Assembly: GCF_030815125.1 (NCBI RefSeq)
Contig: NZ_JAUSWH010000013.1
Span: 62,001-126,000, forward strand
Reading direction: 5' to 3'
From: Allorhizobium paknamense
GTDB taxonomy: Bacteria; Pseudomonadota; Alphaproteobacteria; Rhizobiales; Rhizobiaceae
DNA length: 64,000 nt
Below are positions 7,631 to 17,025 of the stretch, piece after piece. The notes under the pieces are model-generated. The model was not told where the DNA came from and did no database searches. It saw nothing but the letters and a program-made list of their open reading frames with translations. The stretch's first letter is position 1. Each line of letters opens with the position of its first letter. A program made the translations under genes and the position numbers.

Positions 7631-9151
7631 GTCTTTCCAGCGCACCTTCGAAAGCACGTTGGATGGAATGGGTTCGTCTTTCCAGAGACCGGTCAGCTTG
7701 GCATTCCACACGCCGAGTTTCGGCATGACGAAGAGATAAAGTGCCGGGACATCCTCAGCCAGAATGGTCTGCGCCTGACCGTAAAGCTTTTCCTGCTCGC
7801 CCGGATCGGTCGTGGCTTCCACCTGTTGCAGAACCTCGTTGAAGGCCGGGTTCTTGTAGTGGAAGTAATAGGGGTCGCGCGCATAGATATCGATATCCAT
7901 CGGCTCGGCATGGGCAACGATGGTCATGTCGTAATCACCGGCCTTGAACACGTCGGAGACCCATTTTGCCGGAAATTCCGTTGGCTCGATGTTCATTGTC
8001 ACGCCGATCTCCGCAAACATCGCCTGCATGATTTCGGCGCTGCGCGGCGCATAGGCCATTTGCGGCGTCTTGATGGTGAAGCTGAAACCGTTGGGGTAGC
8101 CTGCATCCGCCAGCAGGGCCTTGGCCTTGGAAGGATCATAGCCAAACTTGCCGGTGAGATCGATATAGCCGCGATCATTGGGCGTGTAATGGCTGCCAAT
8201 CGGCGTGCCGAGACCGGACCATGCGCCTTCGACGATCATCTTGCGATCCAGCGCCATCATCAGCGCCTGCCGCACCCGCTTGTCGTTGAAGGGCTTGCGG
8301 TCATTGTTCATGCCCGCCACCACTTTCAGTTCGGTATTGCCGATGACGGTGGTCAGCTTGCTGTCATCCTTGAAGCCTTCCATCAGTTCCGGTGCGGCAA
8401 ATTCGGGAATGGCATCGACATCGCCGGATTTCAGCGCGGCGGCCTGCGCCTGCGCATCGCCGATAAACCGGAAGGTCACCTTGTCCAGCGCCGGTTTGGC
8501 ATCCTTGTCCCAGTAATCGGCATTGGCGGCAAGCTCAACCCGGTCGCCCTTGGCCCAGCTTACGAATTTGAACGGACCGGTGCCGATGGGCGTGGTCTTG
8601 TTGTCATTGGCGGTTTTAGGGGCGACCATCACGGAGGCGGGCCAGCCCAGCCAATAGAGCAGGCTGGAATTTTTCTGCTTCAGCTTGACGACCAGCCTTG
8701 CCTCGTCCGGCGCGTCGATACTGTCGATCTGGGCGAAGAACCGTTTTTGCGGATTGACGGATTGCGCATCGCGCGCCCGGTCGAGGGAAAATTTCGCAAC
8801 GGCGGCATTGAAGGCCTCGCCGTCATGGAAGGTGACCCCCTTGCGCAGCTTGAAGGTATAGGTCAGGCCATCCGGCGAAATATCCCAGCTTTCAGCCAGT
8901 TGCGGAGCGATCTTGCCATCCTCGGTGATCGTCACCAGCCCTTCGAACACATTGGCCCAGGTCACCTGACCGATGGCCACGGGCGCGGCAATGGTGGGAT
9001 CGAGCCCGGTGGGCTCCACCGACATGCCCAGCACCAGCGAGGTCTTGGCGGCAAAAGCGGAATGGGGGGCTAAAAGGCCTGAAAACAGGATCAGCCCGGC
9101 CACGGCGCTGGCCTTGAACAGGCGGCGTCTGGCGGAAAACATGCGCGTCAT
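7628..9151 (-). CDS. Periplasmic solute-binding protein of the peptide ABC transporter (SBP family 5)
   Basis: A 507-residue binding protein. An Arg-rich N-terminus (SARRR), a hydrophobic core and a cut near AFAAKTSL make the signal peptide. The DppA/OppA family features ISPDGLTYTFKLRKGVTFHDG and RQALMMALDR are present. The ATG at 9151 is preferred because GAGGGG lies at normal distance; the ATG at 9157 nearly abuts it. First gene of the leftward operon. Family 5 proteins bind peptides, nickel, opines, guanidino compounds and others, so the ligand is open. Confidence 0.9.
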   Translation of the reverse strand: MTRMFSARRRLFKASAVAGLILFSGLLAPHSAFAAKTSLVLGMSVEPTGLDPTIAAPVAIGQVTWANVFEGLVTITEDGKIAPQLAESWDISPDGLTYTFKLRKGVTFHDGEAFNAAVAKFSLDRARDAQSVNPQKRFFAQIDSIDAPDEARLVVKLKQKNSSLLYWLGWPASVMVAPKTANDNKTTPIGTGPFKFVSWAKGDRVELAANADYWDKDAKPALDKVTFRFIGDAQAQAAALKSGDVDAIPEFAAPELMEGFKDDSKLTTVIGNTELKVVAGMNNDRKPFNDKRVRQALMMALDRKMIVEGAWSGLGTPIGSHYTPNDRGYIDLTGKFGYDPSKAKALLADAGYPNGFSFTIKTPQMAYAPRSAEIMQAMFAEIGVTMNIEPTEFPAKWVSDVFKAGDYDMTIVAHAEPMDIDIYARDPYYFHYKNPAFNEVLQQVEATTDPGEQEKLYGQAQTILAEDVPALYLFVMPKLGVWNAKLTGLWKDEPIPSNVLSKVRWKD

Positions 9152-9383
9152 TGTCATTCCCCTCGATCCGGTTTGCAAAGAGGCACGCCCCTTTCCATCC
9201 GATCTTTTCATATCCTACACGTCTGCGGGCGCAATCTGTCGTCGCTTTGCCGCAGCGCACAAAGATTGGCACCAAAGACGGCGATACTCAACCTCGTATT
9301 TCATTTTCTGCGATGAGATGAATGTCTCATGCTTCCCTGTCTTCAGAGAGCTGTTCTATAAGATTCGAAAAAAGGGAACAGTT

Positions 9384-10556
9384 ATGCCAGCTTTCAATCT
9401 GCGTGTTGCAGCGCTTGCGACGCCACCCATTCCTTCGGTTTTCGGCTGGGGACGCGCCTATGACGGCGCGCTCGGGCCGCTGATCGATCTGTCTCAGGCC
9501 GTGCCCGGCCATCCGCCGCATGCCGATCTGCTGTCGGCCTTGGGGGAGGCGGCCGCATCGCCTGCCGCCTGTGGCTATGGCCCCATCGAGGGGGAGGCGG
9601 ATTTGCGCAATGCCTATTGCCGCCATCTCGCCGCGCTTTATCAGGCGGTGTTCGCGCCTGATCAGCTTCATGTCACCGCCGGGGCCAACCAGGCTTTCCT
9701 CTGCGTTGCGCTGGCGGTGGCCGGGGAAGGGGATGCGATTGCGCTGACCAATCCCTTCTATTTCAACAATGATACCACGCTGGCGATGATGGGCATTCGC
9801 ACCGTCACCGTGTCCTGCACGGCGGATCAGGGCTTCCTGCCGGATCTTGCAGATGCAGAGCGGGTGCTGAAGACGGGCGTGAAGGCGCTGGCGGTGGTTT
9901 CGCCCAACAATCCCACCGGCGCCGTCTATCCGCCGGAACTGCTGCGGCAACTGGCGGCGCTCTGCCGGGCTCATGATGCCTGGCTCATCCTCGATGAGAC
10001 CTATCGTGACTTCCTGCCGCCAGGCTCTGGCCGCCCGCACGACCTGTTCGAAGCCGATGATTGGGGCGATCACCTCATCCAGATCTACAGCTTCTCGAAA
10101 TCCTTCGCCATTCCCGGCCACCGTCTGGCGGCCATTACCGCCGGGCCGGAGGTGGTGCGGCAGGTGATCAAGGTGATGGACAATTTGCAGATCTGCGCGC
10201 CGCGCGCCGCGCAAATCGCGCTCTCCCGCCTGCTGAACGGGCTTGATGACTGGCGCGCCGACAACGCTGCCGAAATTGCACGGCGCACGGCGGCGCTTCG
10301 GGAGGCCTTCTCCGGTCTGCCGGATTGGCATCTGGCATCGGTGGGGGCGTATTTTGCCTTTGCGCGCCATCCGTTTAAAGGTGTGCCCTCGGCTCAGGTC
10401 GCGGAGCAACTGGCAAAACGGGCAGGGGTTCTCGCCGTTCCCGGCAGCTTTTTCGGCGATGGTCAGGAGGATTATCTGCGGCTTGCCTTTGCCAATGTCG
10501 ATTGCGCCACGATTGGCCTGCTGCCGGAGCGGCTTTCGGATCCAGGAAAAGTGTGA
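9384..10556 (+). CDS. PLP-dependent aminotransferase, class I/II
   Basis: A 390-residue fold-type I aminotransferase. Motifs: YGPIEGEADLR near residue 65, VSPNNPTGAVYP near 175 (the N-P-T-G stretch), LDETYRDF, and the PLP lysine in YSFSKSFAIPGHR near 240. The substrate is not evident. The start at 9384 has AAGGGAAC upstream. It is divergent from the ABC operon (232-bp shared promoter region) and followed 54 bp later by the ureohydrolase gene. The last codons and the stop (DPGKV-stop) fall in a sequence resembling the RIME core, so the C-terminus may have been remodelled by the repeat. Confidence 0.88.
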   Translation: MPAFNLRVAALATPPIPSVFGWGRAYDGALGPLIDLSQAVPGHPPHADLLSALGEAAASPAACGYGPIEGEADLRNAYCRHLAALYQAVFAPDQLHVTAGANQAFLCVALAVAGEGDAIALTNPFYFNNDTTLAMMGIRTVTVSCTADQGFLPDLADAERVLKTGVKALAVVSPNNPTGAVYPPELLRQLAALCRAHDAWLILDETYRDFLPPGSGRPHDLFEADDWGDHLIQIYSFSKSFAIPGHRLAAITAGPEVVRQVIKVMDNLQICAPRAAQIALSRLLNGLDDWRADNAAEIARRTAALREAFSGLPDWHLASVGAYFAFARHPFKGVPSAQVAEQLAKRAGVLAVPGSFFGDGQEDYLRLAFANVDCATIGLLPERLSDPGKV

Positions 10557-10599
10557 TTGCGGTTTTCCGCCTGGAAAGGCGTAAAAATAAAAGCATTTG
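10541..10599. repeat. RIME core remnant overlapping a gene end
   Basis: TCCAGGAAAAGTGTGA, then GGTTTTCCGCCTGGAAA and GCGTAAAAATAAA, match in order the core of the RIME at 28451-28552 (minus-equivalent orientation). The palindromic end is missing. It spans the aminotransferase stop codon and the gap to the ureohydrolase gene. Confidence 0.6.
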
Positions 10600-10610
10600 A
10601 AGGAGAGGTC

Positions 10611-11666
10611 ATGAGTTTCGATCCCGAAAAACTGGAGGCGCTGCGCCGCAAATATGGTGGCGACAACAGCGGCGAAGTGTTCGATCCGCGTTTCAAGCGC
10701 GTGGCCAACCAGATTTTCAACAGCAAGGGCACGCGGCTTGCGCCCTATTCCGGTGTGCCGACCTTTCTGTCCGCACCTTACCTGCCCGTGAGCGGCGATG
10801 ATCCTGATTTTCAGGATTTGCAGGTGGGCATTCTCGGTGTGCCGATGGATCTGGGGGTGACCAACCGCACCGGTTCACGTTTCGGGCCGAGAGCACTCAG
10901 AACCGTGGAGCGCATCGGCCCCTATCATCATGTGCTGGATTGCGCCCCCGTGCAGGACCTGCGTGTGGCCGATATTGGCGACGTGCCCTTTGCCAGCCGC
11001 TACCGGCTGGAAATGAGCCATGACGATATTGAAAGGCGCATCGGCCAGATGGTGGCGAAGGGGGTTGCGCCGCTTTCGGTGGGCGGCGATCACTCGATAA
11101 CCCATCCGATCCTGAAGGCGCTGGGCCGCGAACGTCCGGTCGGCATGATCCATATCGATGCCCATTGCGACACCGGCGGCTCTTTCGACCAGACCAAGTT
11201 TCACCATGGCGGCCCCTTCCGCAATGCTGTGCTGGACGGCGTGCTGGATCCTACCCGCACCATCCAGATCGGCATTCGCGGCCCGGCGGAATATCTCTGG
11301 GAATTCAGCTATGAAAGCGGCATGACGGTCATTCATGCGGAAGAGATTTCCGCCCTCGGCATGCCCGCCGTCATCGCCAGGGCGCTGGAGGTGGTGGGCG
11401 ATGGGCCAACCTATCTCTCCTTCGACATCGACAGTCTGGACCCCGCCTTCGCCCCCGGCACCGGCACGCCGGAAGTGGGCGGGCTGACCACGCGGGAAGT
11501 CCTTGAACTTCTGCGGGGTCTGAAGGGTGTCAACCTTGTAGGCGGCGATGTCGTGGAAGTGGCCCCGCAATATGACGCCACCACCAATACGGCGCAGGCG
11601 GGCGCGCAGGTGCTGTTTGAAATCCTGAGCCTGATGGTCTTCAGCCCGTCCATCGGTGGAAGATAA
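10611..11666 (+). CDS. Arginase/agmatinase-family ureohydrolase, substrate unknown
   Basis: A 351-residue ureohydrolase. All dinuclear Mn-site motifs are present: SVGGDHSITH, HIDAHCDTGG (D, H and D ligands) and SFDIDSLDPAFAPG. N-terminal extension of about 60 residues and the FHHGGPFRNAV loop are like agmatinase/guanidinobutyrase relatives rather than arginase. It would hydrolyse a guanidino compound to urea and an amine. No urease or polyamine gene is adjacent. The start at 10611 has a strong AAGGAGAGG. With the aminotransferase it forms a two-gene unit ending in a RIME palindrome. Calling it speB would overstate the evidence. Confidence 0.9.
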   Translation: MSFDPEKLEALRRKYGGDNSGEVFDPRFKRVANQIFNSKGTRLAPYSGVPTFLSAPYLPVSGDDPDFQDLQVGILGVPMDLGVTNRTGSRFGPRALRTVERIGPYHHVLDCAPVQDLRVADIGDVPFASRYRLEMSHDDIERRIGQMVAKGVAPLSVGGDHSITHPILKALGRERPVGMIHIDAHCDTGGSFDQTKFHHGGPFRNAVLDGVLDPTRTIQIGIRGPAEYLWEFSYESGMTVIHAEEISALGMPAVIARALEVVGDGPTYLSFDIDSLDPAFAPGTGTPEVGGLTTREVLELLRGLKGVNLVGGDVVEVAPQYDATTNTAQAGAQVLFEILSLMVFSPSIGGR

Positions 11667-11680
11667 AGGCCGGTCTCTCC

Positions 11681-11787
11681 GTTACAGCGCCGTGCGTTTT
11701 ATCCAAACGCACGGCGCTGTAACGCTTTGTTTTAAGCATTTCCGAACGGAAAACCGCAACTACACTTTTCTCGGGACAATGCTCTAA
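11681..11787. repeat. RIME-type element between convergent genes
   Basis: A perfect 19-bp palindrome (11681-11699 with 11705-11723) is followed by GCTTTGTTTT, then the core GCATTTCCGAACGGAAAACC and a terminal GCTCTA. The left palindrome plus T-rich tail can terminate the ureohydrolase transcript. The right end, read on the minus strand, begins TAGAGC, and its TAG is the stop codon of radC. Confidence 0.85.
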
Positions 11788-12626
11788 ATCAGCCGCAGGC
11801 CTCTCAGGCTGGCATGGCCCTGGGCGCCGATGATGACATGGTCATGCACGGTAATGCCGAGCGGCTTTGCGGTATCGATGATCGTCTTGGTCATCTCGAT
11901 ATCGGCGCGCGAGGGTGTCGGATCGCCGGAGGGGTGGTTGTGGACCAGAATGATAGCGGTGGCGGAAAGCTCCAGCGCCCGCTTCACCACCTCGCGCGGA
12001 TAGACCGGCGTATGGTCCACCGTGCCCTTGCCCTGCACCTCATCGGCAATCAGCGCATTCCGCTTGTCGAGAAACAGGATGCGGAACTGTTCGCGCGTTT
12101 CGTAAGCCATGGCGGCGTGGCAGTAATCGATGACGCTCGACCAGGAACTCAGTACCTGCCGCCCCTTGATCTCGCTTTTCAGCATGCGCTGCGAGGCCGT
12201 GGCGATCAGCTTCAGATCGAGAGCCACCATGTCGCCAATGCCCTTCACCTCCTGCAACAGGGAAAGTGGCGCGTTGAACACCCCGGCCAGCGTGCCGAAT
12301 CGATCCAGCAGCGCCTTGGCAATCGGCTTGGTGTCGCGGCGCGGAATGAGGCGGAAGAGGATGAGTTCCAGCACCTCGTAATCGGCCAGCGCATCGTCGC
12401 CCTTGTCGCGAAATCTTTGCCGCAAGCGGTCGCGATGGCCGTGGTAATGCTGTTCTTCCGGCTTGGGGGCCGACTTTTTGACCGGCTTGGCCGTGGCTTG
12501 CGGTTTCTGGAACTGCTCGGCAAAAAAGCCGCGCTCGTCCTCCTCGAAATCCATCGGGCCATCCGCCCGCTCCTGATCGACAATCGGCAAGGCCTGCTCA
12601 TCGGCCATGAAAGGAGACCGCGCCAT
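11784..12626 (-). CDS. radC: RadC family JAB-domain protein
   Basis: A 280-residue protein. The N-terminal ~60 residues are charged and low-complexity ([13 protein letters not shown]). A helix-hairpin-helix motif ([13 protein letters not shown]) follows, then a JAB/MPN metallo-domain with [14 protein letters not shown] near residue 229, holding the His and Asp zinc ligands. RadC was named for DNA repair, but that role is doubtful in E. coli; no proven function. The start at 12626 has GAGG upstream, 6 bp after the map stop; MADEQ at 12608 is an alternative. Its stop codon is supplied by a RIME end. Confidence 0.9.
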   Translation of the reverse strand: MARSPFMADEQALPIVDQERADGPMDFEEDERGFFAEQFQKPQATAKPVKKSAPKPEEQHYHGHRDRLRQRFRDKGDDALADYEVLELILFRLIPRRDTKPIAKALLDRFGTLAGVFNAPLSLLQEVKGIGDMVALDLKLIATASQRMLKSEIKGRQVLSSWSSVIDYCHAAMAYETREQFRILFLDKRNALIADEVQGKGTVDHTPVYPREVVKRALELSATAIILVHNHPSGDPTPSRADIEMTKTIIDTAKPLGITVHDHVIIGAQGHASLRGLRLI

Positions 12627-12631
12627 GATGG

Positions 12632-13468
12632 TCAGCCTCGCAGCGGCGGCAGGCCGGGCCGGTCGAGACCGGCGGGAGAAAGGGTGAAAATTTCGCAGCC
12701 TGTGGCGGTAACGCCAACGGCATGCTCATATTGCGCCGTCAACGAGCGATCGCGGGTCACTGCCGTCCAGCCATCGGCCAGCACCTTCACATGCGGTTTG
12801 CCGAGATTGATCATCGGTTCAATAGTGAAGATCATGCCTTCCCGGATTTCCGGGCCTTCATCCGGACGGCCATAATGCAGGATATTCGGGGCATCGTGGA
12901 AAAGCTGGCCGACGCCATGGCCGCAGAAATCCCTCACCACGCTGCAACGCTCGGCCTCCGCATAGCTCTGGATGGCGGCGCCAATCGCGCCCGTCCGGGC
13001 GCCGGGGCGCACCGCGGCAATGCCGCGCATCAGGCATTCATAGGTCACTTCCATCAGCCGCTCGGCGGCGCGCTTGATCTCGCCCACCGGATACATCCGG
13101 CTCGAATCCCCGTGCCAGCCATCCAGCAGATAGGTCACGTCGATATTGACGATATCGCCCTCGCGCAGCGGCTTGTCTTCCGGCATGCCGTGGCAGACGA
13201 CGTGGTTGATGGAGGTGCAGACGGAATAGCGATAGCCGCGATAGTTCAGCGTGGCTGGCAGTGCCCCGTGGTCCATGCCGAAGTCGAACACGAAGCGGTC
13301 GATGGCGGCGGTCGTCACGCCGGGCTTCACCATGCCCGCCAGTTCATCCAGGCAACGCGCCGTCAACTGGCAGGCCTTGCGCATGCCCTCGAAGGCATCC
13401 GGCCCGTACAGGCGAATTGCGCCGGTGTTTTTCAGCGGTGCGCTGGCGGCCTCGATGTAATTTACCAT
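12632..13468 (-). CDS. map: Methionine aminopeptidase, type I
   Basis: A 278-residue enzyme that removes initiator Met from nascent proteins. The metal ligands are visible: [18 protein letters not shown] (two Asp), [13 protein letters not shown] (His), [10 protein letters not shown] (Glu) and [10 protein letters not shown] (Glu). [13 protein letters not shown] carries the substrate-binding His. Length fits type I (250-280). It lies between sfsA and radC on the same strand; 32 bp separate it from sfsA. Confidence 0.95.
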   Translation of the reverse strand: MVNYIEAASAPLKNTGAIRLYGPDAFEGMRKACQLTARCLDELAGMVKPGVTTAAIDRFVFDFGMDHGALPATLNYRGYRYSVCTSINHVVCHGMPEDKPLREGDIVNIDVTYLLDGWHGDSSRMYPVGEIKRAAERLMEVTYECLMRGIAAVRPGARTGAIGAAIQSYAEAERCSVVRDFCGHGVGQLFHDAPNILHYGRPDEGPEIREGMIFTIEPMINLGKPHVKVLADGWTAVTRDRSLTAQYEHAVGVTATGCEIFTLSPAGLDRPGLPPLRG

Positions 13469-13500
13469 TCACTGCTATCCCAAGCTGTTTTCAAACCTAC

Positions 13501-14220
13501 TCATATCAAAGGCATAATCGCCTCGTCCATGGCGATTGGTGAAAATGGGATGATTTGGTCGGGTTGGACCCGGCATTTCACCGCATAGGCCTCCACGCCC
13601 GCCGCCAGTGCTGCCCGAAACGCGCGCACATAGGCGGGATCGAGATCGCCGCACAGCGCCAGCCTGTCGCAATCCTCCCGCTGCACCACGTAGAGCATCA
13701 CCGCGCGGGCGCCTTGTCTCGCCACTTGTGCCAAATCTTCCAGATGCCTGGCGCCGCGGGCCGTGACGGTATCCGGAAATTCCGCCAGACCCTTGTGGCG
13801 GATGAAATGCACGTTTTTCACTTCCACATAGCAATCCGGCCTGCCGGGGGAGGAGAGTTTGAAATCTATCCGGGACGACTCGCCCATGCGTTGCTCGGCC
13901 CTTACCGTTTCATAATGCGCAAGATCACTCACCAGCCCTGCGGCAATGGCCTCACGCGCCAGCCGGTTGGCAAGGGCGGCGTGTACGCCGACCAGTACGC
14001 CATCCGCCTCAATCAGCTCGAAAGCATGGGCATATTTGCGCTTTGCCGTATCATGCCGGGAAAGCCAAATGCGCGAGCCTGCCGTGGTGAGGCCGCGCAT
14101 GGAACCGGTATTGGGGCAGAAACCGGTGATCTCCTCGCCGGTATCCAGCAGAGCGTCAAACAGAAAGCGCTTGTAGCGGCACTTGAGCCGCGCAGGCACG
14201 AGCGGCGGTGAAAACTCCAT
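13501..14220 (-). CDS. sfsA: SfsA family protein (sugar fermentation stimulation homolog)
   Basis: A 239-residue SfsA homolog. Family motifs: RYKRFLFDALLDTGE near the N-terminus, FCPNTGSMRGL, SSRIDFKLSS and CYVEVKNVHF, the last being the conserved E-V-K of the nuclease-like core. The E. coli protein was linked to maltose gene expression and DNA binding, but its molecular role is unsettled. The start codon shares one base with the phaC stop (TGATG), so translation is coupled to phaC. Confidence 0.9.
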   Translation of the reverse strand: MEFSPPLVPARLKCRYKRFLFDALLDTGEEITGFCPNTGSMRGLTTAGSRIWLSRHDTAKRKYAHAFELIEADGVLVGVHAALANRLAREAIAAGLVSDLAHYETVRAEQRMGESSRIDFKLSSPGRPDCYVEVKNVHFIRHKGLAEFPDTVTARGARHLEDLAQVARQGARAVMLYVVQREDCDRLALCGDLDPAYVRAFRAALAAGVEAYAVKCRVQPDQIIPFSPIAMDEAIMPLI

Positions 14221-16058
14221 CAGACCCGGGCCAGAACATAGCTTCCCGGCGCATCGGCAATGGCATTCAGCGCGTCGCCGCCGGGCTTTCGGGCGTCCAC
14301 CCGCTCATTGTCCAGCTTTTCGATCCAGGCCTGCCAATGCGGCCACCAGGAACCCGCCGTTTCACTGGCGGATACCAGCCAGTCTTCGTAGTCCGCAGGC
14401 CGTTTCTCTGAGGTCCAGAACTGGTATTTCTGCTTGTCCGGCGGATTGACGACACCGGCGATGTGGCCCGAGCCCGACAGAACGAAGGTGACAGGCCCGC
14501 CAAAGCTGGCGCTGCCGAGATAGACCGATTTTGCCGGTGCGATGTGATCCTCGCGGGTGGCGAGATTGTAAATCGGCACTTTCACATCCTTGAGCGACAG
14601 CGTCTTGCCGTCGAGCTGCATGCGGCCCTGGCTCAGATTGTTATAAAGATAGCAGTTGCGCAGATAGTAGGAGTGATTGGCCGCCGCCATGCGGGTGGAA
14701 TCGGCGTTCCAGTAAAGCAGGTCGAACGCGTTCGGATCCTGGCCCTTGAGGTAGTTGTTGACGAAATAGGGCCAAATCAGTTCAGAGGAGCGCAGCATGT
14801 TGAAGGCGGTCGCCATTTTCGAGCCGTCCAGATAGCCCTGGCGGCGCATGCGCTCTTCCAGCCCCGTCACCTGCTCCTCATCCACGAAGACCTTGAGATC
14901 GCCTGCATAGGTAAAGTCCACCTGGGTGGTGAAGAGCGTGGCGCTGGCAATGCGTTTGTTGCCTTCCTGTGCATGCAGCGCCATGGCGGCGGAAAGCAGC
15001 GTGCCGCCCACACAATAGCCGATGGCGTTGACCTCGCGTTCGCCGGTTGCCTTTTCCACGGTGTCGAGGGCGAAATCCACGCCTTCGCGGATATAGGCAA
15101 GCCAATCCTTTTCCGCATGGCGCTCATCCGGGTTGACCCAGGAAATCACGAAGACGGTGTGCCCCTGGTCCACGCACCATTTGATGAAGCTTTTCTGCGG
15201 GTTGAGATCGAGAATGTAGAATTTGTTGATCCAGGGCGGGCAGATCAGCAAAGGCCGCTTCAGCACCTTTTTCGTGGTCGGTTCGTATTGAATGACCTCG
15301 CAGACATCGCTTTGCGCCACCACCTTGCCGGGGGTGACGGCCATATTGCGGCCAACGGCGAATTTGCTTTCATCCGTCTGGCGCATTTTCAGGTCGCCCT
15401 TGCCGGCGGCGATGTCTTCGGCCAGCATCTGCATGCCCTTGACCAGATTGGCGCCATGGGTGGACACCGTTTCCCGGAAGGTCTGCGGATTGGTGAAGAG
15501 GAAATTCTGCGGCGACAGTGCCGCCGTCAATTGCTTCACGTAGAAGCCAGCCTTGTGGCGGGTGTGTTCATCCAGCCCCTCGGTGTTGTCCACCAGCTTT
15601 TCCGCCCAGTCGGAGATAATCAGATAGGCCTGGCGCAGGAAATCGAAGAAAGGATTGCGCTGCCAGTCGGCATCGGCAAAACGCTTGTCTTTCACCGGCT
15701 CCGGTGCGGCTGCCGCATCCGTGCCGGAAAGCCGCGACAGGCTCTTCATCCACACGCCGAACAGCGAGTTCATCAGATGCGCCTGGGCTTCGACGGTGCG
15801 CTTGGGATCGGCCATCCAGTATTCGGCGACGCGGTTCATGGTCTTCACCATTTCCACCAGCGGTTCGGAGACAGGATCGACAAGCTCGCCCTTTTCCCGC
15901 GGGGCGATCCAGACGGAGGCGGCCTTGCCGAGATTCTCCATCGCACGCGCCATGTTCAGCGCCATGGCCTGCGGGTCTTTCACCACATAGGCTTCCATGC
16001 TCTGCGGATCGAATCCGGATGTGGTGTTGCCGCCGTTCTCAGCCTTGTCCGTGGCCAT
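14220..16058 (-). CDS. phaC: Class I poly(3-hydroxyalkanoate) synthase
   Basis: A 612-residue PHA polymerase. The lipase-like box with the catalytic Cys is GYCVGG (residues 347-352, Cys349). The catalytic His lies in LSGSGHIAGVVNPP, and the LICPPWINKFYILDL block is typical of class I synthases. It polymerises hydroxyacyl-CoA at granule surfaces. Length (about 600) and the absence of phaE/phaR nearby fit class I. A phasin gene is found at 39373, supporting PHA storage. phaA and phaB are not in this window. Confidence 0.95.
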   Translation of the reverse strand: MATDKAENGGNTTSGFDPQSMEAYVVKDPQAMALNMARAMENLGKAASVWIAPREKGELVDPVSEPLVEMVKTMNRVAEYWMADPKRTVEAQAHLMNSLFGVWMKSLSRLSGTDAAAAPEPVKDKRFADADWQRNPFFDFLRQAYLIISDWAEKLVDNTEGLDEHTRHKAGFYVKQLTAALSPQNFLFTNPQTFRETVSTHGANLVKGMQMLAEDIAAGKGDLKMRQTDESKFAVGRNMAVTPGKVVAQSDVCEVIQYEPTTKKVLKRPLLICPPWINKFYILDLNPQKSFIKWCVDQGHTVFVISWVNPDERHAEKDWLAYIREGVDFALDTVEKATGEREVNAIGYCVGGTLLSAAMALHAQEGNKRIASATLFTTQVDFTYAGDLKVFVDEEQVTGLEERMRRQGYLDGSKMATAFNMLRSSELIWPYFVNNYLKGQDPNAFDLLYWNADSTRMAAANHSYYLRNCYLYNNLSQGRMQLDGKTLSLKDVKVPIYNLATREDHIAPAKSVYLGSASFGGPVTFVLSGSGHIAGVVNPPDKQKYQFWTSEKRPADYEDWLVSASETAGSWWPHWQAWIEKLDNERVDARKPGGDALNAIADAPGSYVLARV

Positions 16059-16376
16059 GGCTAACCCTCATCCTCCCTTGGTCGTTTTTTGATTTGCTTA
16101 TACTGATCCTGCCCGAAAGCAGGGCCGAATGCCAGACTTGCAACCGCTGAAAAGCCGCGCAAACGGCTTTCACGCCGCGTAATCGTCTCGCCACCCCACA
16201 AAAGCCGGGGGGAATGCTGGGGATATCTTTTGAACCGGAATGCGCCCCTTCCATGGTCGAGGCGGCGGCTCGCCGGATTTTCCACTGAAAACCGGTGGCG
16301 GCGTCTTGGAAATCCTGCTTAAATTGCCGAGAGGCCAAAGGGCACGACAGAATCAGTCAAGGGACCGGTAAAGCAG
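16059..16376. other. 318-bp divergent intergenic region
   Basis: This separates the divergent phaC and lipoprotein genes and must hold both promoters. I see no tRNA, repeat family member, strong hairpin or conserved coding frame in it. Confidence 0.4.
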
Positions 16377-16784
16377 ATGAGGGCAACAGCCTCCTTCAAC
16401 GATAACAAAAGCGCGATGCGTGTGGCCATGGTGATTGCCGGGCTTGCCGTGATGGCCGGTTGCTCCAGCACCAGCCAGACCACGCCGCCGCCTGCCCGCA
16501 ATGCCAGCCTGAAGGTGAAGGTGGCGGGCGAGGCGGATGGCGCGCGTCCGGGCGCTGCCTATATCACGCCGGATGGTTATCCCGATTTCTCCCGTCCGCT
16601 GACGGCGGCGAATGTGCAGATGACCAATAGCGACGCCTCCGATCTGGAAAAGAAGCTGACCGCACTTTCGCAGATGCGCAGCGCCGGACGGATTTCAGAA
16701 GCGGAGTATAATCGCCGCGTTCAGGAAATGCGCAAGCTTGCCGCCGATCAGGGTGCCGCCACCGTACCGCCAGCCTCCAAATAA
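16377..16784 (+). CDS. Small SHOCT-like lipoprotein
   Basis: A 135-residue predicted lipoprotein. A hydrophobic segment leads to lipobox VMAGC, so Cys33 would be lipidated. The C-terminal third (LSQMRSAGRISEAEYNRRVQ) resembles a SHOCT short helical domain. Function unknown. The start is uncertain: ATG 16377 gives a long n-region, while ATG 16416 (MRVAMVIAG) gives a more usual signal; neither has a strong ribosome site. A 7-bp stem with a T-rich loop follows at 16793-16813. Confidence 0.75.
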   Translation: MRATASFNDNKSAMRVAMVIAGLAVMAGCSSTSQTTPPPARNASLKVKVAGEADGARPGAAYITPDGYPDFSRPLTAANVQMTNSDASDLEKKLTALSQMRSAGRISEAEYNRRVQEMRKLAADQGAATVPPASK

Positions 16785-16792
16785 GGCTTGCC

Positions 16793-16813
16793 TTGCGGCA
16801 TTTTTGGCCGCAA
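16793..16813 (+). terminator. Possible terminator hairpin
   Basis: TTGCGGC (16793-16799) pairs with GCCGCAA (16807-16813) around loop ATTTTTG, 9 bases after the lipoprotein stop. There is no T-run after the stem, so it is weak. Confidence 0.35.
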
Positions 16814-17025
16814 ACCGGCATCAAAACCGCATGACATGCCTTGAGCCGCCGGAACGGCGGAAGCAAAGGTGGCCGTGACGTCAAAAAACCACCGCAAATC
16901 GTAGAGATTGCGGTATGGTGCAGCTTCTCCCCGATTTGCCGGACCCGTTTGCGGGGAGATTGTTTTGATAACGGGTCATCCGCAGCCGCAGAGCAAGAGG
17001 TGCCTGCGGTTCAACGAGGTCTGAG

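Noticed and set aside
10557..10610. Guanidine or polyamine riboswitch before the ureohydrolase
   Set aside because: The 54-bp gap is mostly RIME core sequence and shows none of the guanidine riboswitch hallmarks I can recall.
14463..16064. A 533-codon open frame antisense to phaC
   Set aside because: Composition artefact opposite a complete PHA synthase.
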